This document shows positions 42,989 to 50,348 of a DNA stretch of 64,000 nt, in pieces. The stretch is from NCBI RefSeq assembly GCF_000772705.2, contig NZ_JSBW02000096.1, positions 146,528 to 210,527 of the forward strand, given 5' to 3'. The notes beneath the pieces are model-generated. The model ran no database searches. It saw nothing but the letters and a program-made list of their open reading frames with translations, and was not told where the DNA came from. Origin of the DNA: Xanthomonas vasicola (GTDB lineage Bacteria > Pseudomonadota > Gammaproteobacteria > Xanthomonadales > Xanthomonadaceae). A program made the position numbers and the translations under genes. How positions within the stretch are numbered: position 1 is the first letter of the stretch; each line of letters starts with the position of its first letter.

Positions 42989-45658
42989 GGTGGTACCGAC
43001 GCCGGTCAGATCGTCCTTGAGGACGGCACTGTTGACGGCCACGTTCGCGCCGATGAAATTGTGCCGGCGCGAGTCCCCAAGCAACGCACGCAGCACCTTG
43101 AGGTCGGGGACGGGCTGACTGAACTGCGCGGCCCGTGCCGCGAAGTGATTGAGGTTGATCGCAATGCGCTGCGCGTCGCGGCTGTGGTTGACGACGGCTT
43201 TACCGTGGCCGGTGGCTTCGAGGTATTCGTAGACCTCCCAGAACTCGTTGACCATCGCGTGGTCGGCGCTGATCGCCTTCTGCCGTTCCAGCGCCATGTC
43301 CAACAGCGCCAGCCGCGTCTGCTCGACCATTTCGTCAGGGATGGTGATGACCAGGCGCAGGCAGTCGAACAGCGCCAGCATCTGGGCGTGGTTCTTGATG
43401 ACACGTTCCAGGCGCAGATCCTGCTGCGCGCGTAGCTTGGCCTCGAACACCTTCACCCGCTCGGCGAACAGATCGAGGATGGCGCGCTCCTGGCGGATGG
43501 CACGCACGAGGAAGTGGCTGACTTCTTCGACCTGCAGCGCGTTGAGATTGTCAGCCGCGATACGGCTTTCGGTGGTGACCTGCGGCCGTTTGAAGTGCAG
43601 CTTCACAATTCGCGTCAGAATCGCTTCACTGGCGTCCACCGCAGCGTTCTGGGTGATGACGATCGTGCCGCGAAACGGTGGCTCGTAGGTCTCGTTGCCG
43701 CCATTGCGCACGCCGCGTGTTGCCAGGGTGCCGCCACCAAAGAAGTCTTTCAGCTCATCCCACTCGAACGTCTTGGAGTGCGCTTTGTCCGGCTCGCTGC
43801 GGTCGGCCTCCAGCAGGACGACGGGCATGCCGGATACCTGGCCCATGGCGCGTGCACGGCCAGCCTTTGATGACTTGGCCGGGTCGAAGCCCTCGTAATC
43901 GGAGCGGCCCAGCAGCTTCCACAGGAACGTCAGCAGCGTGGTCTTGCCGGCGCCGGCTTCACCGGTGGCTTCGAGGAATGGGAAGCTCTTGTGGCCGGCG
44001 CGGATCTGCTCGGCGAACAACGAGCCAAACCAGAACGTCATGGCGACCATGCCGTGCGTGCCGAAGCACTGCCAGAGCCACGGTAGCCAATCCACGCGGA
44101 ACGCCTCGGCATCGCGTTGGATCTCCAAGCGGATGGACTTCTGCGTGGTCTTCAAGCGCAGCTTGTCGAACTCGAAGTAATCCTCTTCGTTGGCCGTCAC
44201 CAGCTCGCCGTCGCGCACGGCCATATCGCCGAGCAGGTAGGCGCGGTGCTCTTTGCTGTAGCCAACGAAGTCGATGGCGTCCACCGTCTTGATTGCCTCG
44301 GTCTGTTCCTCAATCAGGCGGTCCAACTGGTGGCCGGTACCCGTGAACATGGCGCCGGCCGCCAGGGAGATCAGGCGCTTCTTGAACTCGGAGGCGCTCG
44401 CGACATGGCCACCGGTAAAGGTGCCCTTTACGCTGGGGCCATCGTGCGGAAAATCGACGCGGAAGTAGTACCAGCTTTCGTCGGTGACCTCTTGGCGCTG
44501 GAAATACAGGGCCTCCGGGTAGCAGTTGGCGATCTTCTGCACAGAGCATGCGGCGCGCTTGATCTTGCTCAGATCCTCGGCTGCGACCTCGTCGCCGTCA
44601 TCGGCATCAATATCGCCCAGCTTCTCCTTGCGCAGTTTGTCGAAGCGTTGTGTGTCGAAGTCGAACCAGTACAGGCGGGAGCGATACTCCAGCCAGAAGT
44701 CGTTGCGGCCGTCGTGCTCGAACATCAGCAGGCCTTTGTCCACTGCTGTGCGGGCGACGAGCAAGTCGCCCTGGTAGCGAGATTCCTTGACGTCGTTGTC
44801 CCACTGCTTGGGATCATCGGACGCGATAGCGCGCAGATGCAGGTCGTTCCAGTCGGTCTTCTTGCCGTCGCGCTGGACGATCTGCGCGACCCGCGAGTCG
44901 AAGCCCAGTGCCGCTGCACGCTTGATGTGCTTGTGCGTATACGCACGGGCCCCTGGCTCGTTGTCCAGCGCCCACACGAGCGTTGGAAGATCGGCCATGC
45001 GCGCCTTGGCCAGCTCGCGTAACGATTCTTCCGGAAACGCGTTGGAAGACATGGCCGACACCGCGCACATGCTGTGCTGCAGGAGCGCGATCGCATCAAA
45101 GATCCCCTCCACGATCCACACTTCGCGCGCCGTCTGCATGGCTGTCAGCGCGGCAGGCGCGGCCCACCACACGCCCGCATAGCTCTGGCCTGGCGCAAAG
45201 CGCGCCTTCTGCTTGCCGAAGCGGTGCGGGCGATCGATCAGGCGCTCCCACCAGCCGCCCTTGACCAGCGCAAAGCGCACCGTTGCGGTGCCGGCACTGA
45301 TTTTGCGGTCGTAGTGGCTGTCCTGGGTGTAAAGGCCTTTCAGCGGTGCCAGGTCAAAGCCACGGGAGAACTGCAGGTAGGCATCGGCCGCAGCGTTGGG
45401 AGCCGCAGGCGTTGCCTGGAAGCGCTTGGACCAGTCGTCGAACAGGTCGTCGTACAGATCCTTGACGTGCAGCTCGCGCCCGCACTTGGATTGACGACCG
45501 CACTTCACCACCCATGGCTTGAGATGGTTGGTGTACAGCTCTTTCTTGCTGCACGACGGGCACTTGCCACCGCGCATGTACTCGGTACCGCTCCGGTGCT
45601 TGAGTCCGTAATCCCGCTCTAGTCGGGACAGCACCTGTTGTCGCAGATCCTCTTGCAT
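42962..45658 (-). CDS. phage DNA primase/helicase
   Basis: Replication protein of 898 residues. The N-terminal zinc finger is KCPSCSKKELY plus CGRQSKCGRELH. A Toprim-like domain follows (VWIVEGIFDAIALLQHS), then a helicase domain with Walker A GEAGAGKTTLL near residue 565 and FRGTIVITQNAAVDASEA as a sensor-like strand. Toprim-helicase fusions replace separate primase in several P2-like and P4-like elements. It is the largest early gene and ends in the duplicated 27-bp element. Confidence 0.9.
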   Translation of the reverse strand: MQEDLRQQVLSRLERDYGLKHRSGTEYMRGGKCPSCSKKELYTNHLKPWVVKCGRQSKCGRELHVKDLYDDLFDDWSKRFQATPAAPNAAADAYLQFSRGFDLAPLKGLYTQDSHYDRKISAGTATVRFALVKGGWWERLIDRPHRFGKQKARFAPGQSYAGVWWAAPAALTAMQTAREVWIVEGIFDAIALLQHSMCAVSAMSSNAFPEESLRELAKARMADLPTLVWALDNEPGARAYTHKHIKRAAALGFDSRVAQIVQRDGKKTDWNDLHLRAIASDDPKQWDNDVKESRYQGDLLVARTAVDKGLLMFEHDGRNDFWLEYRSRLYWFDFDTQRFDKLRKEKLGDIDADDGDEVAAEDLSKIKRAACSVQKIANCYPEALYFQRQEVTDESWYYFRVDFPHDGPSVKGTFTGGHVASASEFKKRLISLAAGAMFTGTGHQLDRLIEEQTEAIKTVDAIDFVGYSKEHRAYLLGDMAVRDGELVTANEEDYFEFDKLRLKTTQKSIRLEIQRDAEAFRVDWLPWLWQCFGTHGMVAMTFWFGSLFAEQIRAGHKSFPFLEATGEAGAGKTTLLTFLWKLLGRSDYEGFDPAKSSKAGRARAMGQVSGMPVVLLEADRSEPDKAHSKTFEWDELKDFFGGGTLATRGVRNGGNETYEPPFRGTIVITQNAAVDASEAILTRIVKLHFKRPQVTTESRIAADNLNALQVEEVSHFLVRAIRQERAILDLFAERVKVFEAKLRAQQDLRLERVIKNHAQMLALFDCLRLVITIPDEMVEQTRLALLDMALERQKAISADHAMVNEFWEVYEYLEATGHGKAVVNHSRDAQRIAINLNHFAARAAQFSQPVPDLKVLRALLGDSRRHNFIGANVAVNSAVLKDDLTGVGTTVKCWVFAK

Positions 45659-45666
45659 GACCTTCC

Positions 45667-45879
45667 TTAGACGCCGAGCCAGCGCTTAGGCGCCTGCGGA
45701 GATGTGGCGTGGTCGATCACGACATAAGCGCCGCCGGCACGGCGGTGCGCGTCAACGGCGGCAGCGAGCAGGCGTGCCTCTTCGTGCTTGGCGTGCGGCG
45801 CGATGCGCTGCGGCGCATTGCTGGCCGCATCAACGAATCGCGGCTCCTGTGCGGTGAACCAGCTGTTGGCATGCCTCAC
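45667..45879 (-). CDS. hypothetical phage protein
   Basis: 70 residues, ATGA overlap with the upstream gene and 8 bases before primase. Contains LLAAAVDAHRRAGGAYVVID. No family recognised. Confidence 0.65.
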   Translation of the reverse strand: MRHANSWFTAQEPRFVDAASNAPQRIAPHAKHEEARLLAAAVDAHRRAGGAYVVIDHATSPQAPKRWLGV

Positions 45880-46154
45880 GAGCCGACCTCGTTGTTTGTG
45901 TGTTGTAAATCGAATAAAGCGGTGGCGGCATCGGTCAGCACGACCAGGCGCTCATCGAAGGCGTCAGAGGTGGCTAGTCCCTCGCGCATGAGCGCGGCAA
46001 CTACAACCGCGCCGAAGCGTTGCTCTGTCTCAGGCGCGGCAGTGCGGCCGATGTAGCCGTGCTCGGTCTTCACCAATCCGCCGTGGATGAGCGCAACTTC
46101 CAGGCAAAGCTTCGCCGTGGGCGGCAGTGCCGCCCAATCAATGGTCTTTCGCAT
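45876..46154 (-). CDS. hypothetical phage protein
   Basis: 92 residues, alpha-helical, with KLCLEVALIHGGLVKTEHGY and VVVAALMREGLATSDAFDER, resembling a small winged-helix-like fold. No family recognised. Confidence 0.62.
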   Translation of the reverse strand: MRKTIDWAALPPTAKLCLEVALIHGGLVKTEHGYIGRTAAPETEQRFGAVVVAALMREGLATSDAFDERLVVLTDAATALFDLQHTNNEVGS

Positions 46155-46164
46155 TCGGGTTACC

Positions 46165-46485
46165 TCAGAGGTGAGGGAAGAACGGCTCGCCGCCCATGGG
46201 GATCAAGTCCAACTGGCGGTCGCCCAGCGACTCGCGGTACGCCTGCAGCGCTTGGGCGCGCTGATAGCCAGGTGTTGGTGGAAGCTCGCTGTGTGCGGTG
46301 GGTACGCCGCTGGGGCTGGCAATACCCGTCAACTCCGAATGGCCCGTGTAGGTCGCGCCACACATCGGGTTTTCACAGACATACGAATCGTGCCGCAGGA
46401 ACTTATGTGCAAGGACGCTGGTGCGTTTGATGAGCCTTGCGCTGCATGCCTCGCAGCGAAAAACGATCTTTTTCCGACCGAACAT
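46165..46485 (-). CDS. ogr: Ogr/Delta-type zinc-finger late activator
   Basis: 106 residues from ATG 46485, preceded by GGGGG. The N-terminal finger FRCEACSARL plus SYVCENPMCGATYTGHSELT gives the C-x2-C...C-x4-C spacing of P2 Ogr and P4 Delta, which recruit RNA polymerase to phage late promoters. In P2 the gene lies just after D; here it sits in the early operon upstream of primase. The C-terminal half is Pro-rich and unrecognised. Confidence 0.82.
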   Translation of the reverse strand: MFGRKKIVFRCEACSARLIKRTSVLAHKFLRHDSYVCENPMCGATYTGHSELTGIASPSGVPTAHSELPPTPGYQRAQALQAYRESLGDRQLDLIPMGGEPFFPHL

Positions 46486-46487
46486 GC

Positions 46488-46745
46488 TCACCCCCTTGAG
46501 CTCTTGGCGGTTGGGATTTCTGTGGCACTATTGGGTGGTGCCTTGAGGCCCAGGGCGATCGCCGCCTTGTGGGACTCGCCATATTTGCCTTGGGAACGGC
46601 CACGGAGCAGGTCATGCACGACCGACCGATCCACGCCGTTCTGCCTGGCGAATGCCGAGACCGTGATGCCATTTGCTTCAAGCCACTGTCGCGCCTGTTC
46701 CGGGCTGCGAGGCGTGAACTGCTGCATCTGACTCTTCGGGGGCAT
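46488..46745 (-). CDS. BcepMu gp16-like HTH DNA-binding protein
   Basis: 85 residues. EQARQWLEANGITVSAFARQ leads into a helix-turn-helix, and GRSQGKYGESHKAAIALGLK is characteristic of the BcepMu gp16-type family. First gene of the leftward early operon and divergent from the repressor, so probably the Cox/Cro-like early regulator. The start may be 46745 or 46727. Confidence 0.8.
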   Translation of the reverse strand: MPPKSQMQQFTPRSPEQARQWLEANGITVSAFARQNGVDRSVVHDLLRGRSQGKYGESHKAAIALGLKAPPNSATEIPTAKSSRG

Positions 46746-46767
46746 GAGGCGGTTCCGTTTACTTTTT

Positions 46768-46800
46768 GGGAATTTTGTGGACTTAACTCAACATTGTCAA
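46768..46800 (-). promoter_or_regulatory. early leftward promoter with overlapping operator
   Basis: Minus strand: perfect -35 TTGACA (46800-46795), 17-base spacer, -10 CAAAAT (46777-46772). The -10 is covered by GGGAATTTTG (46768-46777, plus strand), related to the repeat at 42157. It lies between the divergent HTH and repressor genes, where a lysis-lysogeny operator is expected. Confidence 0.68.
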
Positions 46801-46816
46801 GTAAGGGAATGCCTGT

Positions 46817-47254
46817 ATGACTGTAGGGAAACGCCTTAAAGAAGAGCGCAAGCGCCTTGGTCTTACTCAAGAGGAGATGGCTTTGCAGTTCGGCCTGACC
46901 CGATACGCGCAATTGAACTTCGAGAAAGACATCAACCTGCCCGGCGGAGCGTATCTCCTGGCCGCGCTAGACCGCGGCGTTGATGTCATGTACGTGCTCT
47001 CTGGACATCGCGCGCAGTTGGATCCTGCTGACTTGCGTCTGCTCTCGGCGTTTAATAAAGCTTCACCGATTGCGCGCAGCAAGGCGCTTGCGGCGTTGGG
47101 CTTGCTTGCAGATGCGTCGCCTTCCGCAGAGAGTGCCGCCCCAGTGTTGTCTTTCAGCGGCAACGAAATCGGCTCTGTGATTTCTTCCAGTGCACCTATC
47201 GATCAGAGCAACATGCAAATTGTTGTTGGCGGGCGCAAAAAAAAGGGCAAGTGA
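46817..47254 (+). CDS. Xre-family phage repressor
   Basis: 145 residues, N-terminal helix-turn-helix (TVGKRLKEERKRLGLTQEEM, then FGLTRYAQLNFEKDINLPGG). The C-terminal part is low in charge and ends in a GGRKKKGK tail; it has no visible S24 autocleavage site, so it is a P2 C-like rather than a lambda CI-like repressor. Divergent from the early operon, with AAGGGAA as ribosome site. Terminator 94 bases downstream. Confidence 0.82.
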   Translation: MTVGKRLKEERKRLGLTQEEMALQFGLTRYAQLNFEKDINLPGGAYLLAALDRGVDVMYVLSGHRAQLDPADLRLLSAFNKASPIARSKALAALGLLADASPSAESAAPVLSFSGNEIGSVISSSAPIDQSNMQIVVGGRKKKGK

Positions 47255-47347
47255 TCAGTATCGGGATTGGACAGCTGCTCGTGCGAAATTGGCCGTTATC
47301 GGCTATATCAGCGTGAACTGTAGGCCTTAAGTCATAAGCAACAAATA

Positions 47348-47378
47348 AGCCGCCGGTCTAGAACCGGCGGCTTTCGTT
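47348..47378 (+). terminator. intrinsic terminator after the repressor
   Basis: AGCCGCCGGT and ACCGGCGGCT form a 10-bp stem with loop CTAGA, followed by TTCGTT. The T-tract is imperfect. A second small inverted repeat (CTTCGGT/ACCGAAG) lies at 47413-47432. Confidence 0.75.
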
Positions 47379-47761
47379 CACCTGCACTTAAGTCGGCGCA
47401 CTCATCTGTAAGCTTCGGTTCTAGCACCGAAGATTCTCGGTGCAAGTGCGGTTAGGTCAGACCGAGTAATGATCCAGGTAGCGATCTGCTCCATCTTGGC
47501 CAGGAAGATCGCGCGCGGGTCTGCTTGCTTGTCCCTGCCCTCGACGTCGCAGAACATCAGTTGCATGGATGACTTATCAACGTCAGCGCACGGTGTTGCG
47601 CATCTGAGGCGTTGTTCAGACGTTCCCTGCTGGCCCCGGATCGGGCCTGGTCAGCTGCGGGAGGGTTCCTGTTTTTCGTCATCGCTTCGCGGGCATTGGG
47701 GCAATCATAACGGGAACCCTTCAATACTCGGCTGGCTTTCTCTTGAACTCAGGAGTGACCA
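47379..47761. other. upstream region of the effector-like gene
   Basis: 383 bases. No gene supported; the 194-residue frame at 47469 is low quality. I searched for the HrpX PIP box (TTCGC-N15-TTCGC) and found only imperfect candidates: TTCGG-N15-TTCTC at 47414-47438, which lies in an inverted repeat, and TTCGT-N6-TTCGC at 47675-47690. AGGAG at 47751-47755 is the ribosome site of the next gene. Confidence 0.55.
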
Positions 47762-48844
47762 ATGGCTACGACACGGCTTTCACGTCCAATCGCAACACCG
47801 CCCGCTGTTCACTCGGAAATCCAAGCTCCGGCCAGGCCAGACCAGCAGTCCGAGCCACATTCGTATGGAAATGCCACATCGTGTGGCCTGCTGGCAGGGC
47901 TGTCGCGACGGCCGCTGCGCGCGCGCAGCAGTACGTCTTCGCTGCCAGCTCCGCGTGCTGGCATGGATCAACATTCACGCGATGCGCAAACCGCTCAGCC
48001 AGCGAAGGCCAACGCGACTTCGGTTGATTGCGCCGATGTACTCGCTCGCTTGAAAGCAACATTTGGCAGCTCTGCCCACAGGGCTCCTTCCGATACAAGC
48101 GTTTTCATGAAGAGTCATCGACTTGGCTTTGCACAAGACAAGAAGACACTCGAGACCGTGTTCGAAGGCGACGAAATGGGGATTAGCGGCGTGTGCGCTG
48201 GATTATCCGCTTTTTGGATGATTTTGCATTGTGCCGTGCCCGATGGCAGCGTGGAAACGAGACTGCGCACGCTAGGGTCGTTCGATGGCTTGCACCACGC
48301 CCTCGCCTACAAAAAATGTTATGCGCTGAGCCTCAAGGAGCGGTGGGACCGTAGCGTTGTCATCAGCAAATCATTGGACTCCAAGGCGAGAACTGAGGCC
48401 GATGAGATTTATGGCATAACCAGGGACAGGCAGGTGACCAAAAGCACGTCGTCTGCGGCGAAAATGGCCGACGCAATGGCGCGCGTCGATGGCTACGCCA
48501 GCATAGTGTACAAACACTATGATAAGGACGCGAAGCCGATCGGGCATGAAATGGGCATGCACCGAAATCCCGAAGACGGCATGATCACATTCTTCGATCC
48601 TAACTTTGGCGAGTTTAGATTCAGATCTGACGAAGCTGCCCAGTTCCTGCGAGCGTTGCGAGAGAGACACGAAACGAGCAGTAAAGTGGAATTCAACTGG
48701 TTATTGACAAAGGTTCGACCGAACATCGTCGGCAAACATACGCCAGTTGACCTTTTGGTCGACGTCGTGAAGGCGGATCATGCCAGCTCGTCACGTACCC
48801 AGGAAAACTCTGGATCAATCGAGGGTCAAGGGGAAACCCAGTAA
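47762..48844 (+). CDS. candidate type III effector, YopT/AvrPphB-type cysteine protease (C58)
   Basis: 360 residues. The N-terminal ~110 are rich in Ser, Pro, Arg, Ala and lack a Sec signal, as in type III secreted proteins. The rest fits a papain-fold C58 protease: Cys145 in GISGVCAGLSAFW, His262 in PIGHEMGMHRNP, Asp279 in MITFFDPNFGEFRF. The C-H and H-D spacings (117 and 17) match YopT (119, 16) and AvrPphB (114, 15). It is a cargo gene: rightward, between repressor and gene D, against the late operon. AGGAG precedes the start. I cannot match it to a named Xop effector; a C58 domain in a non-T3SS toxin is the alternative. Confidence 0.72.
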   Translation: MATTRLSRPIATPPAVHSEIQAPARPDQQSEPHSYGNATSCGLLAGLSRRPLRARSSTSSLPAPRAGMDQHSRDAQTAQPAKANATSVDCADVLARLKATFGSSAHRAPSDTSVFMKSHRLGFAQDKKTLETVFEGDEMGISGVCAGLSAFWMILHCAVPDGSVETRLRTLGSFDGLHHALAYKKCYALSLKERWDRSVVISKSLDSKARTEADEIYGITRDRQVTKSTSSAAKMADAMARVDGYASIVYKHYDKDAKPIGHEMGMHRNPEDGMITFFDPNFGEFRFRSDEAAQFLRALRERHETSSKVEFNWLLTKVRPNIVGKHTPVDLLVDVVKADHASSSRTQENSGSIEGQGETQ

Positions 48845-48873
48845 TCTCGCCAGAGGGCTTGTCACGTTCGATA

Positions 48874-48921
48874 TGGCAGCGCGGTCTGATACCGTTTTTG
48901 GCTAAGCCTACCGCGCTGCCA
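48874..48921. repeat. 12-bp perfect inverted repeat after the effector-like gene
   Basis: TGGCAGCGCGGT (48874-48885) and ACCGCGCTGCCA (48910-48921) are exact inverses separated by 24 bases. It lies between the convergent cargo gene and gene D. It lacks a T-tract, so it may be a transcription barrier or a boundary of the inserted cargo. Confidence 0.7.
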
Positions 48922-48945
48922 ATGATCATGGCTTCGTCAGGATGA

Positions 48946-49938
48946 CTACTCGGGCGGCGCGGCCTCAAGCTCCAATGATGTGGTGAAGCCTCCGGATGCA
49001 TCCACTGAGTGGGTCGTCTTTGCGATTAACCAGCGCCGTGTGTCTATCTCAGGTTTGAATCCGCTGACCGTCACGCTCTGCTCTGGAAATAAGCCCGCCC
49101 GCCCGATTGCCAGAGTGTAGTCAAACTTGGCCGTGCCGCGCCTCACGCGTTCGAGTTCTGCATGGGCATGCTGCCGCGCTGTCGACTCGTCTGCGTACGA
49201 CTCGCGCATGCTTTTTGCGTTGTCGTCCGTGCCGACCAACACCGACTGCCGCCGCGCCTTGCCTTTGTCGACCCAATACGCACGCACGCCGGTGTATGCA
49301 TCACGGTCGGCCACCGAGTAGCGGTGTTGGTCGCCTTCGCGACGCGTCAGCGTGACGCTGGGCAGCGGTTTGCCGCTGGTCGTGGTGCCGGCGCCGATCG
49401 GTGCAAACAGTAGCGAGCCAGCTTTGACCGTCGCTACCGCATCGAATCTTTGCCCCAGCCGTGTGAGCAGATTAATGTCACTCTCGTTGGCCTGGTCGAG
49501 GTGCGGCAGCTTTGTACGCGCCAGCGCCTCGGCGATACGTGGCGTCAGGGCATGTTCCCCAGCCAACGCGTTGAGCACGGCGCCCAGTGTCGTGTCGTGC
49601 CAGCTGCGCTCTCGGCGTATACGCATGTCGGCGGTGAGATCTGCACTGCGCGCACGCACGGTGATGATGTCCGGTGCGCCGCTGTATTCCACCTCGTCCA
49701 CGACGAAGGTGCCTTTGTCGACCAGGCCGGTAGCTTTCCAGCCCATCGCAACAGACAGGCGCACGCCGCGCTTGGGCAGTGCCATCTTGCCGTCGTGGTC
49801 ATGGATGCGCAGATCCAGCTGATCGGCTTCACCGCCACGGCATTCGGTGAGAGTGAGATCGAGCAGACGCGGTGCGATGCGCTCAGTGAGGTCTATGCCA
49901 TCAAGCACCACGCGCCACTGCGGAATCGGGTGGCTCAT
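48946..49938 (-). CDS. D: P2 gpD-like late control/tail protein
   Basis: 330 residues, equivalent to P2 gene D, a tail protein related to the T4 gp27/gp5 hub-type fold. Recognisable segments: WRVVLDGIDLTERIAPRLLD, SWHDTTLGAVLNALAGEHAL and DINLLTRLGQRFDAVATVKA. Last gene of the leftward late operon; ATGA overlap with U. Confidence 0.92.
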   Translation of the reverse strand: MSHPIPQWRVVLDGIDLTERIAPRLLDLTLTECRGGEADQLDLRIHDHDGKMALPKRGVRLSVAMGWKATGLVDKGTFVVDEVEYSGAPDIITVRARSADLTADMRIRRERSWHDTTLGAVLNALAGEHALTPRIAEALARTKLPHLDQANESDINLLTRLGQRFDAVATVKAGSLLFAPIGAGTTTSGKPLPSVTLTRREGDQHRYSVADRDAYTGVRAYWVDKGKARRQSVLVGTDDNAKSMRESYADESTARQHAHAELERVRRGTAKFDYTLAIGRAGLFPEQSVTVSGFKPEIDTRRWLIAKTTHSVDASGGFTTSLELEAAPPE

Positions 49939-50336
49939 GCGGCGGTCGCCTCCGGCGTGATGTCGTCTGCGCGGCGCAGGCTCAGCTGGAACTCGATCCG
50001 TCGCGGGGCGCCGTCCTCGAAGAACAGCGAGGCGGTCTCGTTGATCGATAGCAGCAGATACGGCCCGTAAACCACGCCTGCGCCATCTACCAGCGGTAGC
50101 GGCTCACCATCGGCTGCAAGCTGGCGCAGCGTGTCCAGGGACGCGCGGGTGCCGGTGAGTTCGGGAGCAATCAGACCAGATAGGTCGATGCTGTCATCGC
50201 CTGGTCCGAGGAACTGGCTGGCCGGCCGCGCGCCTACGCGCTCGCTGGTGGCGTGGCGCCAACTCATCTGCCGCTGCAGCTGCAGGAATGCGGCGCTGTC
50301 GAGGGAAAACACGAACGTGCCGTAAGACATCATCAT
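49935..50336 (-). CDS. U: P2 gpU-like tail protein
   Basis: 133 residues. YGTFVFSLDSAAFLQLQRQM and then RPASQFLGPGDDSIDLSGLI are characteristic of gpU, a tail terminator-type protein. Between T and D as in P2. Confidence 0.92.
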   Translation of the reverse strand: MMMSYGTFVFSLDSAAFLQLQRQMSWRHATSERVGARPASQFLGPGDDSIDLSGLIAPELTGTRASLDTLRQLAADGEPLPLVDGAGVVYGPYLLLSINETASLFFEDGAPRRIEFQLSLRRADDITPEATAA

Positions 50337-50348
50337 CGGGGTGGATCC

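Noticed and set aside
47414..47438. Possible PIP box (TTCGG-N15-TTCTC) upstream of the effector-like gene
   Set aside because: Second half deviates from TTCGB, the site is over 300 bases upstream, and it is part of a local inverted repeat.
47469..48053. 194-residue frame overlapping the effector-like gene start
   Set aside because: No ribosome site, no recognisable composition, and the other frame has AGGAG and catalytic motifs.
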